Of a stretch of 64,000 nt of DNA, positions 26,417 to 34,682 are shown piece after piece (positions within the stretch are counted from its first letter, which is position 1; each line of letters starts with the position of its first letter). Made by a program: the position numbers and the translations under genes. Source of the stretch: Campylobacteraceae bacterium (lineage in GTDB: Bacteria > Campylobacterota > Campylobacteria > Campylobacterales > Arcobacteraceae); contig JABXII010000014.1 of the NCBI GenBank assembly GCA_013373175.1, positions 124,001-188,000 on the forward strand. The letters run 5' to 3'. The notes under the pieces were generated by a model that saw only the letters and a list, made by a program, of their open reading frames with translations, ran no database searches and was not told where the DNA came from.

Positions 26417-26707
26417 ATGAAAAAAACACTACTACTTTCTATTTTTGCATCAGTTATTTTATCAGGGTGCTTTGGTGGACAACAACAAAAAGAAGATACA
26501 TGGACATCATTAATTTATCCTGACAAAGCAAATGAAAAAAGAAGTAAAAAATTTAAAGTTTATAAAACTTTAGAAGAATGTCAAATTGGATCGAAAGAAG
26601 AGTTAGCAAGACTAAATTTAAGTACAAGAGGTACTTACCAATGTGGATTAAACTGTGAATACCACGAGGGAATGAAATTAGATATTTGCGAATCATTAAG
26701 CAAATAA
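26417..26707 (+). CDS. Small lipoprotein
   Basis: A 96-residue predicted lipoprotein: LLLSIFASVILSGC with lipidated Cys at 18, then a Gln-rich linker and a compact domain with four cysteines (EECQIG, QCGLNC, DICES) suggesting two disulfides. I do not recognise the family. AGAGAG sits just before the ATG. It is seven bases upstream of the ABC exporter gene, so the two are co-transcribed. Confidence 0.65.
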   Translation: MKKTLLLSIFASVILSGCFGGQQQKEDTWTSLIYPDKANEKRSKKFKVYKTLEECQIGSKEELARLNLSTRGTYQCGLNCEYHEGMKLDICESLSK

Positions 26708-26714
26708 ACTTTAA

Positions 26715-28481
26715 ATGCAAAAAATAAATCTAAAATATCTTTTAAAACTACTACTTGAAAATAGAAAAGCACTTATTCTTGGTCAAGTAGTAACAATCAT
26801 AGCAATAGCAATTAGTGTGCCTATTCCACTAATGCTACCTGCTTTAGTAGATGAAGTACTATTAAATAAACCAGACTTTTTTTTAAATACTATTAACTCT
26901 GCTTTTGGAGCTGGAAATGCCTTTTACTATATAGCTATTGTAACTGTAGCTGTAATACTTTTAAGATTTTTATTTTTTATTTTTAATGTTATTACAACAA
27001 AAATATTTACTAAGATATCAAAATATATAACCTTTGAAATAAGAAAAAAAGCAATTAAACACCTAGAAAAAGTATGTATGAATGAATATGAAGGTTTAGG
27101 AAGTGGTTCAATTGCAGCAAATTTAGTAACTGATGTAAATACTTTAGATGACTTTATTATTAAAGGGGCTAGTAAGTTTGTAGCTTCTGTTTTAACACTA
27201 ATTGCAGTATCAATTGTAATGATTGCCATTCATCCTGTATTAGGATTAATGATTCTTTTAATACAACCAATAATAATGCTTATCTCAAAAAAAATAGCAA
27301 AAAAAGTTGGAGTATTAAAAAAAGAAGAGAATCAAGCAATAGAAGAGTTTCAAAATGATATAGGAGAAACACTAGAACTTTTTGGACAAATAAAAGCAAG
27401 TAATAAAGAAAACTACTTTTTTGAAAACTCAATAAAAAAAGCTAATAATATAAAAAATACTTCTAATGAGTACAACTATAAAAGTGTTGCTTATGAGAGA
27501 TTTTCATTTACCGTTTTTCTAGCTTCATTTGAAATCCTTAGAGCCTCAGGCTTATTAATGGTTGCATATAGTGACCTTAGCATTGGTATGATGTTTGCAA
27601 TGTTTGGCTATATCTGGTTTATTATGACTCCTGTACAAGATATTCTTTCTATGCAATACTCATACACTACTGCAAGTGCTGCCATGAAAAGAATAAACAA
27701 AATATTTACTCTCAATAAAGAGCACACAGGAAAAGAACAATTAGAAAAAAATAGTGATATTCATATAAAGATAGAAAACCTTACTTTTTCATATACTAAA
27801 GATAAAAAGACTTTACAAGATATCACTTTTGAAATAAAACCCAAAGATAAGATTGCTCTTATTGGAGCAAGTGGTAGTGGTAAAACTACATTAAGTCAAC
27901 TTATTGCAGGCTTCTATGAAAAAGACTCTGGAGATATAAAATACAATGGTATTAGCAGTTATAATATTGATAAAAAATCATTGAGAGAATCTATTTTTTT
28001 AGTTTTACAAATGCCTATATTATTTAATAATACTCTTAGATTCAATATAACTATGGGAAATGAAAATATAAATGAAGAGATGATTTTCAAAGCCTTAGAA
28101 GTAGCACAATTAAAAAATACAGTTTTAAATATGCAAAATGGCTTAGATACAATTGTTGGAAGACATGGTATTAGACTTAGTGGGGGACAAAGACAAAGGT
28201 TATCTATTGCTAGAATGATTATTGCAAACCCTAGTGTAGTAATATTTGATGAATCTACGTCAGCTCTTGATGTTCACACAGAAGTAAAACTATTTAATGA
28301 TTTAAAAGATTTTTTAAAAGATAAAACTGTTATAACTATTGCACATAGACTAAGTACTGTAAAAAATGCAAATAAAATCTATGTTTTAAATGATGGAGAA
28401 CTAGTTCAAAGTGGAACTCATGATGAGTTAGAAGATGAAGAAGGACACTATTTAGATTTTGTAAAAAAACAACTTATATAA
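26715..28481 (+). CDS. ABC exporter, fused permease and ATPase (MsbA-like)
   Basis: A 588-residue half-transporter: six membrane helices over about residues 15-310, then an ATPase with Walker A GASGSGKTT from residue 384, the signature LSGGQRQRLS, Walker B VVIFDESTSALD, and a switch His in TIAHRLST. It would act as a homodimer. No peptidase domain, so the substrate could be a lipid, drug or small peptide. It follows the lipoprotein gene closely and its stop overlaps the ribosome site of the next gene. Confidence 0.87.
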   Translation: MQKINLKYLLKLLLENRKALILGQVVTIIAIAISVPIPLMLPALVDEVLLNKPDFFLNTINSAFGAGNAFYYIAIVTVAVILLRFLFFIFNVITTKIFTKISKYITFEIRKKAIKHLEKVCMNEYEGLGSGSIAANLVTDVNTLDDFIIKGASKFVASVLTLIAVSIVMIAIHPVLGLMILLIQPIIMLISKKIAKKVGVLKKEENQAIEEFQNDIGETLELFGQIKASNKENYFFENSIKKANNIKNTSNEYNYKSVAYERFSFTVFLASFEILRASGLLMVAYSDLSIGMMFAMFGYIWFIMTPVQDILSMQYSYTTASAAMKRINKIFTLNKEHTGKEQLEKNSDIHIKIENLTFSYTKDKKTLQDITFEIKPKDKIALIGASGSGKTTLSQLIAGFYEKDSGDIKYNGISSYNIDKKSLRESIFLVLQMPILFNNTLRFNITMGNENINEEMIFKALEVAQLKNTVLNMQNGLDTIVGRHGIRLSGGQRQRLSIARMIIANPSVVIFDESTSALDVHTEVKLFNDLKDFLKDKTVITIAHRLSTVKNANKIYVLNDGELVQSGTHDELEDEEGHYLDFVKKQLI

Positions 28482-28491
28482 AGGATTACTC

Positions 28492-29187
28492 ATTATTTAT
28501 TATTTAACATTAGAAGATTTACAAGATGATGAAATATTAAATAAACATATATATCCCAATATGAATGAGAATTACTACTGGAGTGATGACTTATCTTGTG
28601 AGTTTTATATTGAAGCAGCAAAAAAAGGATTCATTACAACCTCAATGTATCACCAAAATCAATTTGTTTTACTTCCTGAAATACAATTTGACTATGCTGT
28701 ATTACATTTTGATGATATTAAAGTTCCTAAAAAAGTAAAAAAATTAATACAAGAAAATAACTATATTCTTGACATAAGTCAAAATCTTGAAAAAGTTTTA
28801 GAAAGAATTAATGAGTATCACCCCAATTCATGGTTGTCACAAGAGTATATAGACATATTAAATAATATTAATGTTAATTCTAACTTATACGAAAATTTTA
28901 ATTTATTAAGTATAGAATTATACGAAAAAAATGACAAAAAACTCATTTCTGGAGAGATTGGCTACCAAATTGGCTCAATTTATACATCATTATCAGGATT
29001 TACAACAAAAAATAAAAAATATAATAACTGGGGAAAATTACAATTGGTTTTATTAAATGATTATTTAAAAAGTAACAATTATAAAATGTGGAATTTAGGG
29101 CATCCCCAGCTACAATATAAGATTGATTTAGGTGCAAAAATATATAACAGAAAAGAGTTTTTAAAGCTCTGGAATAAAAATAAATAA
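28492..29187 (+). CDS. Aat-like (leucyl/phenylalanyl-tRNA-protein transferase fold) protein, probable ATT start
   Basis: A 231-residue protein with the Aat/GNAT-like arrangement: YYWSDDLSCEFYIEAAKKGF corresponds to the usual GLLAIGGDLSPERLLEAYRxGIF, and SGEIGYQIGSIY and the closing DLGAKIYNRKEFL match the C-terminal domain. The first ATG (28561) falls inside the homologous region and has no ribosome site. Upstream, the frame is open to ATT at 28492, preceded by AAAGGA with six-base spacing that overlaps the stop of the ABC gene. I therefore infer an ATT start. The activity could be true N-end transferase or a divergent acyltransferase. Confidence 0.6.
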   Translation: MIYYLTLEDLQDDEILNKHIYPNMNENYYWSDDLSCEFYIEAAKKGFITTSMYHQNQFVLLPEIQFDYAVLHFDDIKVPKKVKKLIQENNYILDISQNLEKVLERINEYHPNSWLSQEYIDILNNINVNSNLYENFNLLSIELYEKNDKKLISGEIGYQIGSIYTSLSGFTTKNKKYNNWGKLQLVLLNDYLKSNNYKMWNLGHPQLQYKIDLGAKIYNRKEFLKLWNKNK

Positions 29188-29313
29188 GACACTATCTTAT
29201 TATATTTGTCACATTTTTAAAAATTTAAAAAGAATTGTCTCAAAATTGTCTCAATTTTAAGCTTTCCTATAATTATATGTGTTATAATTAAAATAAAAAT
29301 ATGAGGTGTCATT

Positions 29314-29724
29314 ATGAGCAGCAATATTACAATCGATTTAACGAAAGATATGGAAAGATTTCTAAAAAGTAAAGCAAGAGAATTTAACTTACCTCTTGAA
29401 GAAACTTTAAAAGAGATTTTAAGTCAGCAAGTTGATAGTAGAATTGATCTTGGTAAAGGTTTCTACTATGATAAAGTTCTTAAAAAAGTTTTTGATAGAA
29501 AAAATGTTGATGTAGGTCTTACAAAGACTCAAATGAATATTTTCCATACTATCTTAAGAAGCCAAGGAACAATTGTTGATGTTGAAACAATTAAAAAGAA
29601 TGCATGGAAAGATAAAAATACTTCTATCTTTACATTAAGAAATATGATAAAACAAATAAGAGATAAAACTTATTATGGATTAATCAAAAGTCATTCAAGT
29701 AGAGGTTACTCTGCAGGATTTTAA
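29314..29724 (+). CDS. Receiver-less winged-helix transcription regulator
   Basis: A 136-residue protein. The C-terminal 75 residues match the OmpR/PhoB winged helix (LTKTQMNIFHTILRSQGTIV, then FTLRNMIKQIRDKT and SHSSRGYSAGF). Instead of a receiver domain there are about 60 residues starting ITIDLTKDMERFLKSKAREFNLPLEETLKEIL, which resemble a ribbon-helix-helix-type strand and two helices. No phosphorylatable Asp pocket is present. ATGAGGTGTCATT provides the ribosome site. Monocistronic with its own terminator. Confidence 0.7.
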   Translation: MSSNITIDLTKDMERFLKSKAREFNLPLEETLKEILSQQVDSRIDLGKGFYYDKVLKKVFDRKNVDVGLTKTQMNIFHTILRSQGTIVDVETIKKNAWKDKNTSIFTLRNMIKQIRDKTYYGLIKSHSSRGYSAGF

Positions 29725-29760
29725 TATTTAGACACTTATGTGTCTAAATATTTACTTTTT
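29723..29760 (+). terminator. Terminator of the winged-helix regulator gene
   Basis: AATATTTAGACAC (29723-29735) pairs perfectly with GTGTCTAAATATT (29740-29752) around TTAT, followed by a T-rich tail (TACTTTTTT). Confidence 0.85.
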
Positions 29761-29869
29761 TCAATAATTTTTTTATCTTTATAATACTTAAATCACCCTA
29801 CTTTATAGTAATAATATATTCATTTCTTCAAAATTATAGTTTATTGATTGTTTTTAATGTAAGAATAAT

Positions 29870-30189
29870 AAGGTACAACGGTAAGCTGGATTTTGTTTTT
29901 GACAATAATTTATCTAGTTGCTAAATTACTTAAGCAATCTTGCGAAGAACATAAACGTGAAGTTTATTACCAAGCTCTTCTTGCTGCTGGTTGGGTTTAC
30001 ATAGCCACTAAAATTACTTAAAGTGCTGGTGGGCTCTTACTCCACCCTTTCAGCCTTACCAATAAATTGGCGGTCTTCTCTCTGTTGCACTGTCCCTTAG
30101 GTTACCCTAGCCATTCTTTAAATGGAACCATACTTCACTGCAGCCCAGACTTTCCTCTTGAAGATTCAAGCTATTGTCTGTTGTACCTT
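29870..30189 (-). ncRNA. rnpB: RNase P RNA
   Basis: The 320-nt catalytic RNA that trims tRNA 5' leaders. The two ends pair as a perfect 10-bp P1 helix (AAGGTACAAC at the 5' end, GTTGTACCTT at the 3' end). Universally conserved segments are present in order on the minus strand: GAGGAAAGTCTGGGC (P4 5' half), CAACAGAGAGAAGACCGCC, AAGGGTGGAGTAAGAGCCCACC, and near the 3' end ACAAAATCCAGCTTA (P4 3' half). A -10-like TACTAT lies about seven bases before the 5' end. It is downstream of lolA on the same strand. It explains the only sizeable gap without protein genes. Confidence 0.96.
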
Positions 30190-30214
30190 AGGCGAAATAG
30201 TAGCTAAAAAATCT

Positions 30215-30742
30215 TTATTTTTTTATAATATCATAATGACTTGGGGGTATAAATCTGAAAAAGTCCTCAGGGATTTCTTCATTTTGAACCACATTTTCAA
30301 ATTTGATAACAATTGAGTTATCTAATTCATCTTTATATGAAACCTCATTTATCTTATTTTCATTAATCACAAGTTCGTACTTTCTATTATAAAAAAATGA
30401 TTCATATCTATTTTTTGATAATTTCTTAGACCCTTGTAAAATACTTAAGATATTAAGCTCTTCTTTTAGTTTTGTATAGATAACTTGTTCTAATTCAGGT
30501 TCATCTATTACTACAATATCATTTAATAAAAATACATTCTTCTTTATTGGAGAAATATATTTCCATAATACCCTATCATTATTCTTTATAAATACTTTTC
30601 CATTATATGAAATAGCTTTACCTGATTCATTGGTAACTGTCTGAGTAAAATCTGCTTGAAAAGTTTTGATTTCTTTTAATTCATCTAGTGCTAATAAATT
30701 TGAAAATGTAATTATTACAAATAGTAAAAGTTTATAAACCAT
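30215..30742 (-). CDS. lolA: Outer-membrane lipoprotein carrier LolA
   Basis: A 175-residue periplasmic chaperone that carries lipoproteins from the LolCDE complex to the outer membrane. Signal peptide (KLLLFVIITFSNLLA), then FQADFTQTVTNESGKAISYNGKVFIK and the hallmark RVLWKYISPIKK, with the closing FFRFIPP. It is divergent from secA, and a LolC/E permease follows secA, so envelope export functions cluster here. rnpB lies 26 bases downstream on the same strand. Confidence 0.9.
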   Translation of the reverse strand: MVYKLLLFVIITFSNLLALDELKEIKTFQADFTQTVTNESGKAISYNGKVFIKNNDRVLWKYISPIKKNVFLLNDIVVIDEPELEQVIYTKLKEELNILSILQGSKKLSKNRYESFFYNRKYELVINENKINEVSYKDELDNSIVIKFENVVQNEEIPEDFFRFIPPSHYDIIKK

Positions 30743-30838
30743 TTTTTAACCTTGTTTTTTATATAATCTTGCGATTATAACTAATACCAAATTAAACTAA
30801 AAGTATGGCGAAGGATTTGGTAAAAAGGAATTTATTTT

Positions 30839-33457
30839 ATGATTAATATGTTTTCAAAGATTTTTGGTACATCAAATGATAGAGAAGTAAAGAAATATAG
30901 AAAAAGAGCTAATCAAATTACTGCTTTAGAATCAACATACCAAACTATGAGTGATGAAGAGCTTCAATCTTCTTTTAATGCTTTAAAAGAAAAAGTTTTA
31001 CAAGAAGAGGTTAAACTAAATGAAGTTTTAAATGACTCATTTGCAATTACTAGAGAGGCTAGTAAGAGAATACTAAATATGAGACATCACGACGTTCAAC
31101 TAATTGGTGGAATGGTACTAAATGATGGAAGAATTGCAGAGATGAAAACAGGTGAAGGTAAAACATTAGTTGCAACTTTACCAGTTATTTTAAATGCAAT
31201 GACAGGAAAAGGTGTTCATGTTGTTACAGTAAATGACTATCTTGCAAGTAGAGATGCACAAGAGCTAGAACCTTTATATAACTTTTTAGGTTTCCAAGTA
31301 GGAGCAATTACTGGTGATTTAAAGGATGATGAGGCAAGAAAAGAACAATATAATGCTGATATTACTTATGGTACAAACAATGAATTTGGTTTTGACTACC
31401 TAAGAGATAATATGCATTATGAATTAGAAGAGAAAGTACAAAGACAACATCACTTTGTTATTGTAGATGAAGTTGACTCTATTTTAATTGATGAAGCAAG
31501 AACACCTTTAATTATCTCAGGACCTACTAATCATAAAAGTGCTGATTATGCAAAATCACAACAAATTGCAATGCAATTAGAAAAAGGTGAATTAATTGAG
31601 CCAAAAGATCCAAATGAAAAGCCATACTCTACTGGTGACTTTACAGTTGATGAAAAAAATAGATCTGTTTTATTAACAGAACAAGGTATTGAAAAAGCTG
31701 AAAAACTATATGATGTAGATAACTTATACTCTTTAGAAAATGCAATGCTTTCACATAATCTTGATCAAGCTTTAAAAGCAAACTATATTTTTGAAAAAGA
31801 TGTAGATTATGTTGTAAAAGACAATGAAGTAATTATTGTTGATGAATTTACAGGAAGACTTAGTGAGGGAAGAAGATTCTCTGAAGGTTTACACCAAGCT
31901 TTAGAAGCTAAAGAAAATGTTGCTATTCAAGAAGAGTCTCAAACACTTGCAGATATCACTTTCCAAAACTACTTTAGAATGTATGATAAACTAGCAGGTA
32001 TGACAGGAACTGCTCAAACTGAAGCAACAGAGTTTGCTGAAATCTATAACTTAGATGTTGTATCAATTCCTACAAATGTAGAAGTACAAAGAATTGATAA
32101 AAATGATTTAATCTATAAAAGTGAAGTAGAAAAATTTGATGCTGTTGCTAATAAAATCAAAGAATACCATGAAAAAGGACAACCTGTTCTTGTAGGTACT
32201 GCTTCTATTGAAAAATCAGAACACTTAAATAAGCTATTATCAAAACTAAAAATCCCTCATACAGTTTTAAATGCTAAACAACACGAAAAAGAAGGTAAGA
32301 TTATTGCAGATGCAGGACAAAAAGGTGCTGTAACAATTGCTACTAATATGGCTGGACGGGGTGTTGATATTAAATTAAATGAAGAAACTCTAGCTTTAGG
32401 TGGTTTAGCAATTATTGGTACTGAAAGACATGAATCAAGAAGAATTGATAACCAGTTAAGAGGAAGATCAGGACGTCAAGGTGATGTTGGTGAGTCACAA
32501 TTTTACCTTTCATTAGAAGACAACCTATTAAGAATCTTTGGAAGTGATAAGATTAAAGGTATCATGGAAAGAATTGGTATTGAAGAAGGTGAACACATTG
32601 AATCAAAAATGGTTACAAGAGCCGTTGAAAATGCACAGAAAAAAGTTGAATCTATGCACTTTGAAAGTAGAAAACACCTACTTGAATATGATGATGTTGC
32701 AAATGAGCAAAGAAAAGTTATCTATGCCTTTAGAAATGACTTATTAAACCCTGATTATGATATTAACTCTAAACTTGATGAAAATAGAGCTGAATATATT
32801 CAAAATCTTCTTATGAATGCTGAAATAATTGATGGTATGCCATCTGAAGATTTCAATTATGAGTTTATTATTACAAAATTCAAAGAAGAGCTTAACTTAT
32901 TAGTTGAAAAAGAAGATATTCAAGCACAAGACTATGCTTCACTTGAAGAGAAACTAATTTCTATTATTAAAGAAGTATACGAACAAAAAATGAGTGTTGC
33001 TGCTCCTGAACAAAAAAGTGAAATAGAAAGAATTCTTTACTTACAAATTCTTGACAAAGCTTGGAGAGAACACTTATACTCAATGGATACACTTAAAACT
33101 GGTATAGGCCTAAGAGGTTATAACCAAAAAGATCCATTAGTTGAGTATAAAAAAGAGTCTTATAATATGTTTATTGAACTTATCTCTAATATTAAAAATG
33201 AGATTATCAAAGTATTATTTACTGTTCAACTACAAAGCCAAGATGATGCACAAAAAGAAAGAGAAGCTTTAGAAAAAATGAAAGCTGAAATGGAAGAAGC
33301 TAATGAAGGGGCAATTACAAACCTTGAAGAGCATCAAATTCTTTCAAATGAAAAGAAAATAGCTAGAAACGAGCCTTGTCCTTGTGGTAGTGGCAAAAAA
33401 TATAAACATTGCCATGGTAAAAGTGGACCTAAAAGAGGTTTAGTGGCAGGTAACTAA
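30839..33457 (+). CDS. secA: Protein translocase motor SecA
   Basis: An 872-residue ATPase driving post-translational export through SecYEG. Walker [16 protein letters not shown]-type [16 protein letters not shown], the long preprotein cross-linking domain, NMAGRGVDI and [11 protein letters not shown] in the second motor domain, and the C-terminal zinc-binding [13 protein letters not shown], all intact. Start ATG 30839 has AAGGA nine bases upstream; an ATG three codons later is possible. Followed after one base by a lipoprotein-release permease gene. Confidence 0.97.
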   Translation: MINMFSKIFGTSNDREVKKYRKRANQITALESTYQTMSDEELQSSFNALKEKVLQEEVKLNEVLNDSFAITREASKRILNMRHHDVQLIGGMVLNDGRIAEMKTGEGKTLVATLPVILNAMTGKGVHVVTVNDYLASRDAQELEPLYNFLGFQVGAITGDLKDDEARKEQYNADITYGTNNEFGFDYLRDNMHYELEEKVQRQHHFVIVDEVDSILIDEARTPLIISGPTNHKSADYAKSQQIAMQLEKGELIEPKDPNEKPYSTGDFTVDEKNRSVLLTEQGIEKAEKLYDVDNLYSLENAMLSHNLDQALKANYIFEKDVDYVVKDNEVIIVDEFTGRLSEGRRFSEGLHQALEAKENVAIQEESQTLADITFQNYFRMYDKLAGMTGTAQTEATEFAEIYNLDVVSIPTNVEVQRIDKNDLIYKSEVEKFDAVANKIKEYHEKGQPVLVGTASIEKSEHLNKLLSKLKIPHTVLNAKQHEKEGKIIADAGQKGAVTIATNMAGRGVDIKLNEETLALGGLAIIGTERHESRRIDNQLRGRSGRQGDVGESQFYLSLEDNLLRIFGSDKIKGIMERIGIEEGEHIESKMVTRAVENAQKKVESMHFESRKHLLEYDDVANEQRKVIYAFRNDLLNPDYDINSKLDENRAEYIQNLLMNAEIIDGMPSEDFNYEFIITKFKEELNLLVEKEDIQAQDYASLEEKLISIIKEVYEQKMSVAAPEQKSEIERILYLQILDKAWREHLYSMDTLKTGIGLRGYNQKDPLVEYKKESYNMFIELISNIKNEIIKVLFTVQLQSQDDAQKEREALEKMKAEMEEANEGAITNLEEHQILSNEKKIARNEPCPCGSGKKYKHCHGKSGPKRGLVAGN

Positions 33458-33458
33458 T

Positions 33459-34667
33459 TTGAATAAAGAATTAGTAAATTTTATTGTCAAAAAATATCTA
33501 AAATTTGATAAGAAAAATCCTTTTATATCAATAAGTGCCATCTTGGCATTTATTGGTGTTGCAATTGGTGTTATGGTTTTAATTATAACTATGGCTATAA
33601 TGAATGGAACTGCTAAAGAGTTTGAAAATAAACTTTTTACAATGAACTATCCCCTATCTATCTACCCAAAATTTCAAAATAGTGTTGATAAAGACCTACT
33701 TAAATCTTTAGAAGAAGAGTTTCCTAATTTAAAGTTTTCTCCATATTTAAGCTCACAAGTAATCCTTCAAAGTGGCGAATCTATGAATGGTGGTATGATT
33801 TTTGGAATTGACCCTAAAAGAGAAGCCCCTATTAACTCTATTTATGAAAAAGCTATAAAAAATCTACAGTTAAATAAATATGACATAGTAGTTGGAGATG
33901 GCATAAAACAGAATCTATATCTAACACAAGGAGAGAAAGTAACTCTTTACTTTACTTCTTTAAGCCCTACAGGTTTATCTATGATGCCAAAATTAAAAAG
34001 ATTCACCTATAAAGGCTCATTTAAATCAGGTCTACATGCTTATGATAAAACTTATGTTTATACATCTATAGAAGCCTTACAAACTCTTCTTAAAAAGCCT
34101 GAGGCTATTTATGATGGTATTCATGTGTATTCTAATGATGCTATGAAGGATATAAAACCATTAAAAGAGTTTTTAGCTTTAAATGGTGGAGCTGGTGTTG
34201 TTGGATGGTGGCAACAAAATGGAAACTTCTTTGCGGCAATGGAAATGGAAAAGAAAGCCTTATTTATTGTTCTAATGCTTATAATCTTAGTTGCATCACT
34301 TAATATCATTTCTTCTTTATTAATGACTGTAATGAGTAGAAGAAAAGAGATTGCCCTACTTTTATCAATGGGTGCTACAGCAAATGAAGTTAAAAAAATA
34401 TTTCTAAAACTTGGTACTATTATTGGTTTTTCAGGAATTATAAGTGGAGTTGCTTTAGGCTTTTTAGGTATGTGGATTCTTGATACTTTTAATATAATCT
34501 CTTTACCAGCAGACGTTTATGGTACTTCAAAACTACCATTAGACCTTTCTAGTCTTGATTTTATTTCTATTGTAATTGGAGCTGCAGTTATTGTTTTAAT
34601 TTCTTCATATTATCCAGCTAAAAAAGCTACAAATATTGATGTAATTGACGTTTTAAGAAATGAGTAG
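33459..34667 (+). CDS. Lipoprotein-releasing ABC permease (LolC/LolE family)
   Basis: A 402-residue FtsX-type permease: an N-terminal helix (FISISAILAFIGVAIGVMVLIITMAIMNG), a large periplasmic MacB-core domain (about 50-255), and three C-terminal helices with the coupling segment SRRKEIALLLSMGATANEV. LolCDE extracts lipoproteins from the inner membrane for LolA. Starts at TTG 33459, one base after the secA stop, with AGG upstream in the secA tail. No LolD ATPase gene is in the window. Confidence 0.85.
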   Translation: MNKELVNFIVKKYLKFDKKNPFISISAILAFIGVAIGVMVLIITMAIMNGTAKEFENKLFTMNYPLSIYPKFQNSVDKDLLKSLEEEFPNLKFSPYLSSQVILQSGESMNGGMIFGIDPKREAPINSIYEKAIKNLQLNKYDIVVGDGIKQNLYLTQGEKVTLYFTSLSPTGLSMMPKLKRFTYKGSFKSGLHAYDKTYVYTSIEALQTLLKKPEAIYDGIHVYSNDAMKDIKPLKEFLALNGGAGVVGWWQQNGNFFAAMEMEKKALFIVLMLIILVASLNIISSLLMTVMSRRKEIALLLSMGATANEVKKIFLKLGTIIGFSGIISGVALGFLGMWILDTFNIISLPADVYGTSKLPLDLSSLDFISIVIGAAVIVLISSYYPAKKATNIDVIDVLRNE

Positions 34668-34682
34668 AATTTTTTCTACTCA
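34661..34682. terminator. Shared hairpin between convergent genes
   Basis: TGAGTAGAA (34661-34669) pairs with TTCTACTCA (34674-34682) around TTTT, overlapping the stops of both the LolC/E permease and AsmA-like genes. Confidence 0.55.

Noticed and set aside
30122-30316. Plus-strand ORF of 64 codons
   Set aside because: It lies across the 5' half of rnpB and the end of lolA; the conserved RNase P RNA segments explain the sequence.
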